Shown here piece after piece: positions 8,232 to 18,340 of a stretch of 64,000 nucleotides of DNA. The notes under the pieces are model-generated. The model saw nothing but the letters and a program-made list of their open reading frames with translations. It made no database searches and had not been told where the DNA came from. Source of the DNA: an uncultured Gammaproteobacteria bacterium (GTDB taxonomy: Bacteria > Pseudomonadota > Gammaproteobacteria > Steroidobacterales > XN24); the NCBI GenBank assembly GCA_947259915.1, contig CAMYOC010000010.1, positions 59,314 to 123,313 on the forward strand, written 5' to 3'. Every line of letters starts with the position of its first letter. Within the stretch, counting starts at the first letter, position 1. Made by a program: the position numbers and the translations under genes.

Positions 8232-9428
8232 ATGAAGACATTCAATCTGCCCGACCTCGGCGAAGGGCTGCCTGAAGCCGAAATCGTCACCTGGCATGTG
8301 CAGGAAGGTGACGAGGTCGTGCTGGACCAACCGATGTTGTCGGTGGAAACCGCCAAAGCGGTGGTGGAGGTGCCGTCACCGTTCTCCGGGCGGGTGGCGA
8401 AGCTGTATGCCGGTGAAGGTGACATCGTCGAGACCGGCAAGCCGTTGATCGACATCGATACAGGTAGCGGCGGCAGTGCGGCCACCGCAGCGCCGGCCAG
8501 CGCGGATCAATCGCCCGCGGAGGCGTCGGGTGCAGACTCCGGCACCGTGGTCGGAAGCATGCCGGTCAGCGATGAAGAACTGATAGAAACCGCGGTGGCG
8601 GGAGGCAAGCGCCGGCGCACCGGCGGCAGGGTCAAAGCGGCACCGGCGGTGCGCGCGCTGGCCAAGAAACGCGGCATCGACCTCGCCGATGTCCCGCCTA
8701 CCGGCCGCGGTGACCGGGTCACGCGCGAAGACGTGGAGAATTTCCGGCCGCGACCGGCCGCCAGGAAGCGCACGCCGGTGCAGCTACCGCCTGGTGAACC
8801 GGAACGCCTGCGCGGACCGCGTCGGGCCATGGCGCAGAGCATGGGTCTGTCGCGGGACGAAGTGTGCGCCTGCACCATCTTCGACGACGCGGACATCCAT
8901 GGCTGGATGCCTGGTCAGGACATCACCACCCGTCTGTTGCGCGCGATCGTCGCCGGATGCCAGGCCGAGCCGGCACTCAACGGCTTCTATGACGGCGCCG
9001 CCATGACTCGTCAGCTCGAGAGCCGCGTCGACATCGCGATCGCGGTAGACACGCCGGAAGGCCTGATCGTTCCGGTGATCCGCCGGGTCGAGCAAAAATC
9101 CGCAGAGGAGCTGCGTGACGACCTCGATTCGATCAAGACCAAGACCCGGGCACGCACCGTGGCCCCGGAGGAGATGAAGGACTTCACCTTCACCCTGTCC
9201 AACTTCGGCATGATGGCGGGTCGGTATGCGACACCAGTCGTGGTGCCTCCCACCATCGCTATCCTCGGTGCTGGCGGCGTCCGTCACGACGTCGTCCCTG
9301 TGCTCGGCGGCATCGAGACCCATCGGCGGATACCGCTGTCGCTGAGTTTCGACCATCGCTGCGCTACCGGCGGCGAGGCATGCCGGTTCCTGGCCGGCGT
9401 GATCGGGGACCTGCAACGCGTGAGTTGA
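8232..9428 (+). CDS. 2-oxoacid dehydrogenase E2 (dihydrolipoamide acyltransferase)
   Basis: ATG at 8232 (MKTFNLPDLGEGLPEAEIVTWHVQEGDEVVLDQPMLSVETAKAVVEVPSP: one lipoyl domain), peripheral-subunit-binding domain (VRALAKKRGIDLADVPPTGRGDRVTREDV), catalytic domain ending SFDHRCATGGEACRFL. Confidence 0.92.
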   Translation: MKTFNLPDLGEGLPEAEIVTWHVQEGDEVVLDQPMLSVETAKAVVEVPSPFSGRVAKLYAGEGDIVETGKPLIDIDTGSGGSAATAAPASADQSPAEASGADSGTVVGSMPVSDEELIETAVAGGKRRRTGGRVKAAPAVRALAKKRGIDLADVPPTGRGDRVTREDVENFRPRPAARKRTPVQLPPGEPERLRGPRRAMAQSMGLSRDEVCACTIFDDADIHGWMPGQDITTRLLRAIVAGCQAEPALNGFYDGAAMTRQLESRVDIAIAVDTPEGLIVPVIRRVEQKSAEELRDDLDSIKTKTRARTVAPEEMKDFTFTLSNFGMMAGRYATPVVVPPTIAILGAGGVRHDVVPVLGGIETHRRIPLSLSFDHRCATGGEACRFLAGVIGDLQRVS

Positions 9429-9537
9429 TCATCGAGCGCGTCGCTGAGTGAAGACTTTTCCATCCCGGGCAAGCAATTGGGTCGCCTGAAGCGCTAGAAT
9501 TAGCGCACCAATCCGACACCCCCGGCGAGCGCAGACC

Positions 9538-12500
9538 ATGAGTTCAGTTGCGACCACCCCGAGAAAGCGGGTTATGGACGAGGTCGTCCCTCTGGCGCTG
9601 GAGCGGGCGCCTGCCGATTGTCCCGTCGACGTTACCCTCTTCGTCAAGCTGTATTACGCCAATGTGTCCCTGGAAGATCTGCGCGCCCGGACGCCTGCGG
9701 ATCTTGCCGGCAGCGCGCTGCAGCACCTCGGTTCCGCGATGCAGCGCAAACGCGGGCGGGCGCTGACGCGGATCTTCAATCCAGACGCCAAAACGGACGG
9801 CTGGAGCTCCGAGCATACGGTGGTGGAGATCGTCAACGACGATATGCCGTTCCTGGTCGATTCACTGGGCATGGTCATCAACGGTCTCGACCTGTATATC
9901 CACCTGACCGTGCATCCGGTGCTGATCGTGCGGCGCGACGCCGAGGGAAACCTGCTGGAGATCCTGTCTTCCATCGAAGACGCCAGCGACGCGCAATACG
10001 AGTCATTTATACATCTGGAGATCGATCGCGAGAGCGACCGCAAGGTGTTTCGCGAGCTGGAGCGCGGTATCAAGAAGGCGCTGACCGACGTGCGGGGCGC
10101 ATTCGAGGACTGGTCCGCCATGCGGCGCAAGACTCGCGACATCTGCCGCGAGCTCGAGGAAAATCCACCGCCTCTGGAACAGGCGGTCGTCGACGATGCC
10201 CAGGCCTTTCTCGAGTGGATGGACGACGACCACTTCACCTTTCTTGGCTATCGCGAATATGAACTGATCAAGGGCGCCGAGTTCGACACCCTCGAAGTCA
10301 AACCGGGAACCGGTCTCGGCATTTTGCGTAAACCTTCCAGATCGTCCGGCGCCGGCAGCACGGTCATGAGTCGAGCCATCCGTCGGCATGCGCGCTCGAA
10401 GGATCTGCTGATCCTGACCAAGGCCAATTCGCGCTCGACCGTACACCGGGTCGGTTATCTCGATTATGTCGGTGTCAAGCATTTCGACAGCGCCGGCCGG
10501 GTGATCGGCGAGAAGCGATTCCTCGGTCTCTTCACCTCGGTGGCTTACAGTCGCAGCCCGCGCAGCATACCGGTGCTCCGCCACAAGGTGCAGAAGGTCA
10601 TGGCCCACTCCGGGTTACGTCCGGGCAGTCACGGCGGCAAAGCACTACTGCATATCCTCGACAGATTCCCTCGCGACGAGTTGTTCCAGGCAACTGTGGA
10701 AGAATTGAGTCGGATCACCAACGGCATCCTCAATCTTCAGGAGCGCCAGGAGATCCGGCTGTTTGTGCGCAGAGACGCATTCCGACGGTTCTTCTCCTGT
10801 CTGGTCTATGTCCCGCGCGATCGATACAACACCCAGGTCCGCAAGCGGATCGAGTCAATCCTGAGTACCGCTCTGAACGGCACCCAGGTCGAATCCGAAG
10901 TGCAGATGTCCGAGTCCAAGCTGGCCCGGGTGCACTTCATCGTCCGCACCGATCCGGACAATCCCGCGCGGGTGCGTCTCGCGGCGCTGGAGAAATCCAT
11001 CTCCGCAGCGGTGCGCACCTGGCAGGACGGATTGCACGATTATCTGGTCGAGCGGTTCGGCGAGGAACAGGGCCTGATCCTGTTCCGCCGCCATGGCCAT
11101 GTGTTCCCCGCCGCCTACATAGAGGACGTCACCGTCCGCGAGGCGACGTTCGACATCGAGCGTCTGGCCGCAGTGGAGGCCTCCCCGGACCAGCTGCGCA
11201 TGAGCCTGTATCGCCCGCAATCCTTCCCCGAACAACGGGTGCGCTTCAAGACGTTTCACGCCGATACGCCGCTACCGATCTCCGATGTGTTGCCGACGCT
11301 GGAGAACCTCGGCCTCAGGGTCATAAGCGAGAGGCCCTACAGAGTGGTGCTGAAGTCCGGCAGGGAAATCTGGGTGCAGGACTTCGAGATGCTGCATCAG
11401 CAGAAGAAGCTGGTCCCGGCCGAGGTCAATGAAGCGTTCCAGCAGGCTTTCGAAAACGCGTGGTCAGGCGTCACCGAGAATGACGGCTTTAACGGGCTGA
11501 TCCTCGGTGCGGGTCTGTCCTGGCGCCAGGTATCGTTGTTGCGCACCTACTGCCGCTATATCCTGCAGACCGGCCTGCCGTTCAGCCAGACCTACATGGA
11601 ACGCGTGCTCGGCGAATATCCGAATATCGCCCGTCTGCTGGTCGACAAGTTCGCAGCCGGTTTCAACCCTGAGATCGGGGACAAGCAGCGGCAGCGCCAG
11701 ACGCTGAGCATCAGCCAGGCGCTGGATCACGCGATGGATTCAGTCGCCACCCTGGACGCTGATCGCATCATCAGCGCGTTCCGGGAGATGATCCGTGCCA
11801 CCCTGCGCACGAATTTCTACCAGCGCGACGAGAATGGGGGAGCGAAACCCTACATCTCTCTGAAGCTGAACCCTCGCAAGATCCCCGATCTGCCCAAACC
11901 GCTGCCGATGTTCGAAGTATTCGTCTACTCGCCAAGGGTAGAAGGCGTACATCTGCGCGGTGGCGAGGTGGCCCGCGGCGGTCTCCGCTGGTCGGATCGG
12001 CCGGAGGATTTCCGCACCGAGGTACTGGGTCTGATGAAGGCTCAGGCGGTGAAGAACACGCTTATCGTCCCGGTCGGCGCCAAAGGCGGCTTTGTCGCCA
12101 AGCGGCTACCCACAGGCGATCGTGAGCAAGTGATGCAGGAGGTCGTCACCTGTTACAAGACCTTTATCCGCGGCATGCTCGACATTACCGACAACCTGAT
12201 CGACGGCGAACCCGCAGCGCCACCTGATGTAATGCGCCGGGACAAAAGCGATCCCTACCTGGTTGTCGCGGCCGACAAGGGCACCGCCAGTTTCTCCGAT
12301 ATCGCCAACCAGATCTCGGCGGATTATGACTTCTGGCTTGGCGACGCCTTCGCTTCGGGCGGCTCCGTGGGCTATGACCATAAGGGCATGGGCATCACCG
12401 CGCGTGGCGCCTGGGAGTGCGTCAAGCGTCATTTCCGCGAGACGGGACGCGACATACAGGAATCGGAGTTCACGGTCGTCGGCATCGGCGATATGAGCGG

Positions 12501-14364
12501 CGACGTGTTCGGTAACGGCATGCTGCAGTCTCGCCATATCCGACTGCAGGCCGCGTTCAATCATCTGCACATCTTCCTTGATCCGTCGCCGGATGCGGCG
12601 GCCGGCTTCGCCGAGCGCGAGCGGCTTTTCGCGCTGTCGCGCTCGGGCTGGGATGACTACACGCGCAAATTGATCTCCAAGGGTGGTGGCGTGTTTTCAC
12701 GCGCTGAGAAGCTGATCAAGCTCAGCACCGAGGTCCAGGCCATGCTGGATACGCAGGAGCGCAGCCTGACCCCTGACGAACTGATCCGCGCCATCCTGCG
12801 TATGCGCGTCGATCTGCTCTGGAACGGCGGCATCGGCACCTACGTCAAAGCCAGCACCGAGACCAATGCCGATGCCGGCGACCGCGCTAACGATGGCGTC
12901 CGGGTCAACGGCAAGGACCTGCGCTGCAAGGTGCTCGGCGAGGGCGGCAATCTCGGTTGCACGCAACTCGGACGCATCGAGTTCGCTCGCAACGAGGGCC
13001 GGCTCAACACTGATTTCATCGACAACTCCGCCGGTGTCGACTGTTCCGACCGCGAGGTCAACATCAAGATCCTGCTCAATGTGGCCAACAAGCAGGCCGG
13101 TCTCACTGCCGGTCGACGCAAGCGCCTGCTGGCCGACATGACCGACGAAGTAGCGGAACAGGTGTTGCGCAATAACTATCTGCAGGGCCAGGCCATCAGC
13201 CTGATGGAAGCCACTGCCGCCGAACGGATCCGCGAGCATCAGTATCTGATCCACGTGCTGGAGCGCAGCGGCACGCTGGATCGTGCGCTCGAGTTCCTGC
13301 CGGATGACGAACAGATCAGCGAGCGACGCAAAACCGGCCGCGGCCTGACCCGTCCGGAACTGGCAGTGCTGGTCAGCTACGGCAAGATGCGCCTGTATGC
13401 GGACATCATCGCTTCCGATGTGCCCGAGGATGAGTACCTGAGTAACGAGTTGATCAGTTATTTTCCGCTACCGCTGCAGCGCCGCTACCGCAAGCTGATG
13501 GGCGGGCACCGGCTGGCGCGCGAGATCATCGCCACCCAGGTGACCAACAGCCTGGTCAACCGCATGGGCCCGGTGTTCGCCTATCGCACGCGAGACGAGA
13601 CCGGGGCTGACGTGGCCTCTGTGGCCCGCGCTTACGCGATTGCACGCGAGGTGTTCGACGTGCGCTCGCTATGGGCCTCGATCGAAGAATTGGACAATCA
13701 GGTCCACACCAATGCTCAGTACTCGATGATGAATCGGACCACACGGCTGCTCAAGCACGGCACCCACTGGCTGCTGGACCGCCCGTCGCAGGTCGAGGAT
13801 ATCGAGGCATCGGTGAAACGCTTCTCAAGTCAGTCGAGGCGGCTTCGCGAGAATCTGGCTGACTATCTGGTGGGACGCGAATTACGACGTTTTAGTGAGG
13901 CCTTCAATCTTTACAAAGACCTCGGTATCCCGGACGCGATCGCGCACCGCATGGCCGGGCTCCATGCGATGCACTCTGCCCTGGACATCATGGAGGTAGC
14001 CCAGGATACCCGGGCTACGCCGGAGACCGCGGCACAAATCTATTTCCTGCTCGGACAAGAGCTGCGCATCGACTGGTTAAGGGACCGGGTGGAGCAGCTC
14101 TCAGTGGAGGGGCGCTGGCAGGCGATGGCGCGCAACAGCATGCGCGAGAACCTGTACCATCTGCAGGGACAACTGACCCGGCTTGTGATCGTGGCCGGCA
14201 AGCGCCGGGCGCCGGCAGCGGCGGTCGAGGCCTGGATCACGGAGAACAAGGATCGGGTCGATCATGTGCTGACCACCGCTGACGAGATGACCGCCACCGG
14301 CGCCAAGGATTTTCCGACCCTATCCGTGCAGATGCAGGAAATCCGCCGCCTGACGCAGCTCTGA
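9538..14364 (+). CDS. gdhB: NAD-specific glutamate dehydrogenase, large (~180 kDa) type
   Basis: 1608 aa single ORF; segments GGLRWSDRPEDFRTEVLGLMKAQAVKNTLIVPVGAKGGFV, VAADKGTASFSDIAN, YDHKGMGITARGAWECVKRHFRE, VGIGDMSGDVFGNGML are characteristic. Confidence 0.96.
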   Translation: MSSVATTPRKRVMDEVVPLALERAPADCPVDVTLFVKLYYANVSLEDLRARTPADLAGSALQHLGSAMQRKRGRALTRIFNPDAKTDGWSSEHTVVEIVNDDMPFLVDSLGMVINGLDLYIHLTVHPVLIVRRDAEGNLLEILSSIEDASDAQYESFIHLEIDRESDRKVFRELERGIKKALTDVRGAFEDWSAMRRKTRDICRELEENPPPLEQAVVDDAQAFLEWMDDDHFTFLGYREYELIKGAEFDTLEVKPGTGLGILRKPSRSSGAGSTVMSRAIRRHARSKDLLILTKANSRSTVHRVGYLDYVGVKHFDSAGRVIGEKRFLGLFTSVAYSRSPRSIPVLRHKVQKVMAHSGLRPGSHGGKALLHILDRFPRDELFQATVEELSRITNGILNLQERQEIRLFVRRDAFRRFFSCLVYVPRDRYNTQVRKRIESILSTALNGTQVESEVQMSESKLARVHFIVRTDPDNPARVRLAALEKSISAAVRTWQDGLHDYLVERFGEEQGLILFRRHGHVFPAAYIEDVTVREATFDIERLAAVEASPDQLRMSLYRPQSFPEQRVRFKTFHADTPLPISDVLPTLENLGLRVISERPYRVVLKSGREIWVQDFEMLHQQKKLVPAEVNEAFQQAFENAWSGVTENDGFNGLILGAGLSWRQVSLLRTYCRYILQTGLPFSQTYMERVLGEYPNIARLLVDKFAAGFNPEIGDKQRQRQTLSISQALDHAMDSVATLDADRIISAFREMIRATLRTNFYQRDENGGAKPYISLKLNPRKIPDLPKPLPMFEVFVYSPRVEGVHLRGGEVARGGLRWSDRPEDFRTEVLGLMKAQAVKNTLIVPVGAKGGFVAKRLPTGDREQVMQEVVTCYKTFIRGMLDITDNLIDGEPAAPPDVMRRDKSDPYLVVAADKGTASFSDIANQISADYDFWLGDAFASGGSVGYDHKGMGITARGAWECVKRHFRETGRDIQESEFTVVGIGDMSGDVFGNGMLQSRHIRLQAAFNHLHIFLDPSPDAAAGFAERERLFALSRSGWDDYTRKLISKGGGVFSRAEKLIKLSTEVQAMLDTQERSLTPDELIRAILRMRVDLLWNGGIGTYVKASTETNADAGDRANDGVRVNGKDLRCKVLGEGGNLGCTQLGRIEFARNEGRLNTDFIDNSAGVDCSDREVNIKILLNVANKQAGLTAGRRKRLLADMTDEVAEQVLRNNYLQGQAISLMEATAAERIREHQYLIHVLERSGTLDRALEFLPDDEQISERRKTGRGLTRPELAVLVSYGKMRLYADIIASDVPEDEYLSNELISYFPLPLQRRYRKLMGGHRLAREIIATQVTNSLVNRMGPVFAYRTRDETGADVASVARAYAIAREVFDVRSLWASIEELDNQVHTNAQYSMMNRTTRLLKHGTHWLLDRPSQVEDIEASVKRFSSQSRRLRENLADYLVGRELRRFSEAFNLYKDLGIPDAIAHRMAGLHAMHSALDIMEVAQDTRATPETAAQIYFLLGQELRIDWLRDRVEQLSVEGRWQAMARNSMRENLYHLQGQLTRLVIVAGKRRAPAAAVEAWITENKDRVDHVLTTADEMTATGAKDFPTLSVQMQEIRRLTQL

Positions 14365-14388
14365 GATCCACCGAGGAAACCCGACACC

Positions 14389-15156
14389 ATGTCCCAGGAA
14401 CCACTCATCGCCGTATTCGTCGACTTCGAGAATCTCGCGATCGGCGTGCGCGATATGAAAAGCGCTCCCAAGTTCGATATTCAGCTGGTATTGAAGCGAT
14501 TGCTGGAGAAGGGTCGTATCGTATTCAAGCGCTCCTACTGCGACTGGAGCAACTACCGGGAATACGTCAAGGAATTCCATTCCAACGGGATCGAGATGAT
14601 CGATATCCCGCAGTCACGGATGAGCGGCAAGAACAGTGCGGACATCCATATGGTCGTCGACGCCATCGATCTCTGCTACGCCAAACAGCACATCGACATC
14701 TTCGCCCTGCTCTCGGGCGACAGCGACTTCTCGCCGTTGGTATCCAAGCTCAAGGAGAACAACAAGCGCGTCATAGGCTGCGGGGTCAAAAGCTCAACCT
14801 CGGATCTGCTGATCGGCGGCTGTGATGAGTTCATCTACTACGATGATCTGGCACGCGTGGCCAGCCGGAGCAGCCGCAGCCGTAGTCGCGGCAAGCCGCG
14901 CGATCGAAAGACCGAGGCCATGGAGCGGCTGGTAGAGATCGTCGGATCCCTGAGTGATGACTACGATCAGCTGTGGGGATCAATGGTCAAACAGACCATC
15001 AAGCGCGTGTATCCCGGCTTCAGCGAGACCTACTATGGCTACGGCAGCTTCTCGGAACTGTTGCAGGACGGCGAGGCCAAGGGTCTGATCAGGCTGGAAT
15101 ATGACAAACACCGAGGAAACTACCTGGTCAGCCTGGCCAGCGGCAAGAAACCGTAG
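14389..15156 (+). CDS. NYN-domain (LabA/DUF88-type) protein with probable C-terminal OST-HTH/LOTUS domain
   Basis: AVFVDFENLAIGVRD and IDIFALLSGDSDFSPLVSKLKENNKRVIGCG are NYN motifs; C-terminal ~80 aa (DQLWGSMVKQTIKRVYPGFSETYYGYGSFSELLQDGEAKGLIRLEYDKHRGNYLVSL) looks LOTUS-like. Confidence 0.85.
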   Translation: MSQEPLIAVFVDFENLAIGVRDMKSAPKFDIQLVLKRLLEKGRIVFKRSYCDWSNYREYVKEFHSNGIEMIDIPQSRMSGKNSADIHMVVDAIDLCYAKQHIDIFALLSGDSDFSPLVSKLKENNKRVIGCGVKSSTSDLLIGGCDEFIYYDDLARVASRSSRSRSRGKPRDRKTEAMERLVEIVGSLSDDYDQLWGSMVKQTIKRVYPGFSETYYGYGSFSELLQDGEAKGLIRLEYDKHRGNYLVSLASGKKP

Positions 15157-15245
15157 AGCCGCGCCGGTCGCAGCCATCGATCAGCGCCAGACTGACCGAT
15201 ATCCGATAGAATTCAAAGCGAAGTTTCTGCAAGTGGGAGAGGAAG

Positions 15246-15995
15246 ATGTCGACCAAACTGGTGCTGTTGCGTCACGGCCAGAGCGATTGGAATCTCAAGA
15301 ATCTGTTTACCGGCTGGACCGATGTCGACCTGACTGAAAAAGGCGTCGCTGAAGCCGCCGAGTCCGCCAGGCTGCTCGCCGCCGAGGGCCTGGAATTCGA
15401 CATCGCTTTCACCTCGGTGCTCAAGCGCGCCATCCGCACGCTGTGGATCGTGATGGACGGTATGGACCGGATGTGGGTCCCGGTGCACCGCGCGTGGGAA
15501 CTGAACGAGCGCCATTATGGAGCGCTGCAGGGCCTGGACAAGAAGGAAACGGTGGCCAGGCACGGCGCGGAGCAGGTTCAGACCTGGCGGCGCAGCTATG
15601 CCACTCCGCCGCCGCCGCTGGAAGCTGACGACCCTCGCCACCCGGCTCACGATCCGCGCTACGCCGGTATCGACCCGGCCCGGCTGCCGGCGTCGGAATC
15701 ACTCAAAGATACGCTGGCGCGGGTTCAGCCCTACTGGGAGCAAACCATCGTACCCTCGATCCGTGCAGGCAACAGGGTGCTGATCGCCGCCCACGGCAAC
15801 AGCCTCAGGGCCCTGGTCAAGATGCTGGACGGCATGTCGGAAGAGGACATCGTCGGCTTCAATATCCCCACCGGCATCCCTCTGGTCTATGAACTGGACG
15901 ACAAGCTGAATTCACTCGGCCGCGATTTTCTCGGCGACCCCGAGGCGGTGGCGGCGGCAGCCCAGGCCGTGGCTAACCAAACGGGCACAGCCTGA
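15246..15995 (+). CDS. gpmA: 2,3-bisphosphoglycerate-dependent phosphoglycerate mutase
   Basis: 249 aa; [54 protein letters not shown]. Confidence 0.96.
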   Translation: MSTKLVLLRHGQSDWNLKNLFTGWTDVDLTEKGVAEAAESARLLAAEGLEFDIAFTSVLKRAIRTLWIVMDGMDRMWVPVHRAWELNERHYGALQGLDKKETVARHGAEQVQTWRRSYATPPPPLEADDPRHPAHDPRYAGIDPARLPASESLKDTLARVQPYWEQTIVPSIRAGNRVLIAAHGNSLRALVKMLDGMSEEDIVGFNIPTGIPLVYELDDKLNSLGRDFLGDPEAVAAAAQAVANQTGTA

Positions 15996-16012
15996 GCAGT
16001 CGACGGGGGGCA

Positions 16013-16057
16013 GCAGATAAAAGAGGGGCGCTCTCGGAGCGCCCCTCTTTTATCTGC
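16013..16057. terminator. bidirectional intrinsic terminator between convergent genes
   Basis: Perfect 21-bp arms: gcagataaaagaggggcgctc-tcg-gagcgcccctcttttatctgc. Confidence 0.85.
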
Positions 16058-16127
16058 GCAGCATCTGTCTCACGGCGGCCGGGCCACGTCGAGCCAGGCC
16101 GCTGCTGGCGCGATCCACGCGCCCGAT

Positions 16128-16598
16128 CTATTCGGTGACAGGCTCAGCGAAGCCGCAGACTTCCGCGACACCACAGCCGGTCTTGTCCTGGCCGGCCACA
16201 TCCTTGAAGGTCACCCGCAGTTTGGCGTAGCGGGGTTGCGAGTTGCTGCTGTTCTCTATCTCCACGGAGAGCTCCTGCCAGCTATCGTGCTTCTTGCGGT
16301 TAAAACGCACGATACGGGCATCATCGACCTTGCATTTCTTTGAGTTGATATTGCAGGTCGCCCATTTGCCGACTTCGCCGCCGTAATCCTTGCTGTCGAC
16401 AAACACCTCTACTTTCGGTATCTGCGCCGCTCTGGGCAGTTTCACGCCAATGCGCATGACCGAGGGCGCGCCCGCAGCCGCGGGGATCTCGGCCGAATAT
16501 TCGCGTACCTCAAACGTCTTGCTGTAACCGACCCATGCATAGGCGCCCAAAGGCAGCAGAGCGATGACGGTGAGCAACAGGATTTTTCTCATTTTCAT
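16128..16598 (-). CDS. hypothetical exported protein
   Basis: 156 aa; N-terminus MKMRKILLLTVIALLPLGAYAWVGY resembles a signal peptide or anchor; four cysteines (CNINSKKC, CGVAEVC). Confidence 0.7.
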   Translation of the reverse strand: MKMRKILLLTVIALLPLGAYAWVGYSKTFEVREYSAEIPAAAGAPSVMRIGVKLPRAAQIPKVEVFVDSKDYGGEVGKWATCNINSKKCKVDDARIVRFNRKKHDSWQELSVEIENSSNSQPRYAKLRVTFKDVAGQDKTGCGVAEVCGFAEPVTE

Positions 16599-16725
16599 GA
16601 TCGATCTCCCAGGCGATTCGTGTCCCTTTGCGCAAGGTGTTCCGCAACTCCGTTTGACCCGTTTATTAGCACTTATGTTCCCGTTTTTCTATCCCCTGCG
16701 ATCGGGGGTCGCGACACGCGGTGTT

Positions 16726-17496
16726 TCACTGGACTCGCTGACCCTTGCGCTGATTGAGTTCCCGCAGCTTGAGAAATCTGATGGTCTTGTACAGGGCACC
16801 GAGCATGGACCAGACCAGGCCGGGGAAGCCGTTCAGCCAGTTGCCGTAGACCAGGTAGTACTGGATAAAGGTCCATGGTCCGCGGCATACGATACCGGGA
16901 ATACTGACCACCCGCCCGGCCTCGTGCATGCGCGCCGCGCTCAGGCTGGTGTAGCGATTGAACTTGCGGAAATAATCATCCAGGTCCCGGTAGCTGTAAT
17001 GCAGCAAGCGGCCTGGTAGCTCGGAGGTGGCACCGTCGATTGCCACCCGCTCGTGTATCCTCGCCTCGTTAAAGTTGCCCCGACGCCGGTCGAACAACCG
17101 CAAGTGGCGCTCACGGGACTCCCGTCCGTGAGCAAACCGCCGCTCCATAAATACCAGGCTGCGACACAGATTGAACCCGGCGATGCCGCTCAGATCTTTG
17201 GCCATCACTGCGCGCAGACTGCTTTGTAGTTCGGCATCAGGAACCTCGTCGGCGTCGAGATTCAGCACCCAGTCATGATCTGCTGCGGCGACCGCGATAC
17301 GCTTCTGCGGTCCGTAGCCCTGGAACGGCTGTTCGATGACCCGGCAATTCGGGTAGCGTGCGCAGATCTCCACGGTGCGATCTGTGCTGCCGGAATCGAC
17401 CACGACGATCTCATCACACCAGGCCACCGCATCAAGCGTTCGCGGCAGACGGCTCTCCTCGTTAAGGGTGATGATGACGACGCTGAGCTTGTTCAT
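16726..17496 (-). CDS. glycosyltransferase family 2 (LPS-core WaaE/KdtX-like)
   Basis: MNKLSVVIITLNEESRLPRTLDAVAWCDEIVVVDSGSTDRTVEIC; DWVLNLDADEVPDAEL (DxD region). Confidence 0.9.
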   Translation of the reverse strand: MNKLSVVIITLNEESRLPRTLDAVAWCDEIVVVDSGSTDRTVEICARYPNCRVIEQPFQGYGPQKRIAVAAADHDWVLNLDADEVPDAELQSSLRAVMAKDLSGIAGFNLCRSLVFMERRFAHGRESRERHLRLFDRRRGNFNEARIHERVAIDGATSELPGRLLHYSYRDLDDYFRKFNRYTSLSAARMHEAGRVVSIPGIVCRGPWTFIQYYLVYGNWLNGFPGLVWSMLGALYKTIRFLKLRELNQRKGQRVQ

Positions 17497-17511
17497 TGGG
17501 GTCTGATTCAA

Positions 17512-18333
17512 TCAGGTCTCGAGGGAACTCCGCGAGTTAAGGACCATCTTCGCCCGTTGGCGCCCGAGCTGGATCATTTCGCCGGCCCGATAGAATTCGT
17601 AAAACGCACAGGCGTCGCGGGGAATATCGATCACCAGATCGGGCGAATAGGCAGCCAGCTTCAGGCGCCCGATCGCGCCCTGCATGGTATCCAGGCTCAT
17701 CTGCACCACATCGAAAATGCCGGGCGTCTCGGTGTCGCTGGTTCGCGCCGGCACGATCGGATGCTCACGGCGTGCACTGACGTTTACCGCCACGATCAGA
17801 TCGGTCTGATGATTGAGCGCCGGGGCGATCGGCAGCGGGTTGAGCAGTCCGCCATCTACTAGCACCCGGCCCTGGTAGGTCCAGGGGGTGAACACGGTGG
17901 GGATCGCCATCGATGCGCGGATGGCATCGAATAAGGGGCCGGAGTTCAGCCACACCTCGCGCTGCTCGTGGAGGTCGGTCGCCACCGCCGTGAAGCCGAT
18001 ATCAAGATCGTCGATGTCACGATCGCCGATCATCTCCCTGAGTGTCTCGATGATGCGGTCACCCTTGAACAGACCCTGCAGACCAAACGAGAGATCGAGC
18101 AGTCCGAACACGTCCTTGCGCTCGAGGCTGCGGGCCCACTTTGCATAGACGTCCAGCTTGCCGGCGGCAAAGATGCCGCCGACCAGTGCGCCAATCGAAC
18201 AGCCGGAGATATAGGCGATCTGCATCCCGTGACGCTGCAGCTCCTCGATCACGCCGACATGGGCCAGCCCCCTGGCGCCGCCGCTGCCGAGGACCAGCGC
18301 AACCTTCGGGCGCTGAGCAACAGCCGTCGTCAT
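17512..18333 (-). CDS. patatin-like phospholipase (RssA type)
   Basis: ATG at 18333; VALVLGSGGARGLAHVGVIEEL, nucleophile SGCSIGAL (GxSxG), dyad Asp in VDGGLLNPLP. Confidence 0.92.
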   Translation of the reverse strand: MTTAVAQRPKVALVLGSGGARGLAHVGVIEELQRHGMQIAYISGCSIGALVGGIFAAGKLDVYAKWARSLERKDVFGLLDLSFGLQGLFKGDRIIETLREMIGDRDIDDLDIGFTAVATDLHEQREVWLNSGPLFDAIRASMAIPTVFTPWTYQGRVLVDGGLLNPLPIAPALNHQTDLIVAVNVSARREHPIVPARTSDTETPGIFDVVQMSLDTMQGAIGRLKLAAYSPDLVIDIPRDACAFYEFYRAGEMIQLGRQRAKMVLNSRSSLET

Positions 18334-18340
18334 TGCTCGC

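Noticed and set aside
9491-9506. GCGCTA-GAAT-TAGCGC hairpin upstream of gdhB
   Set aside because: Only 6-bp arms, no T-run, overlaps a TAGAAT -10-like hexamer; too short to call a terminator or operator.
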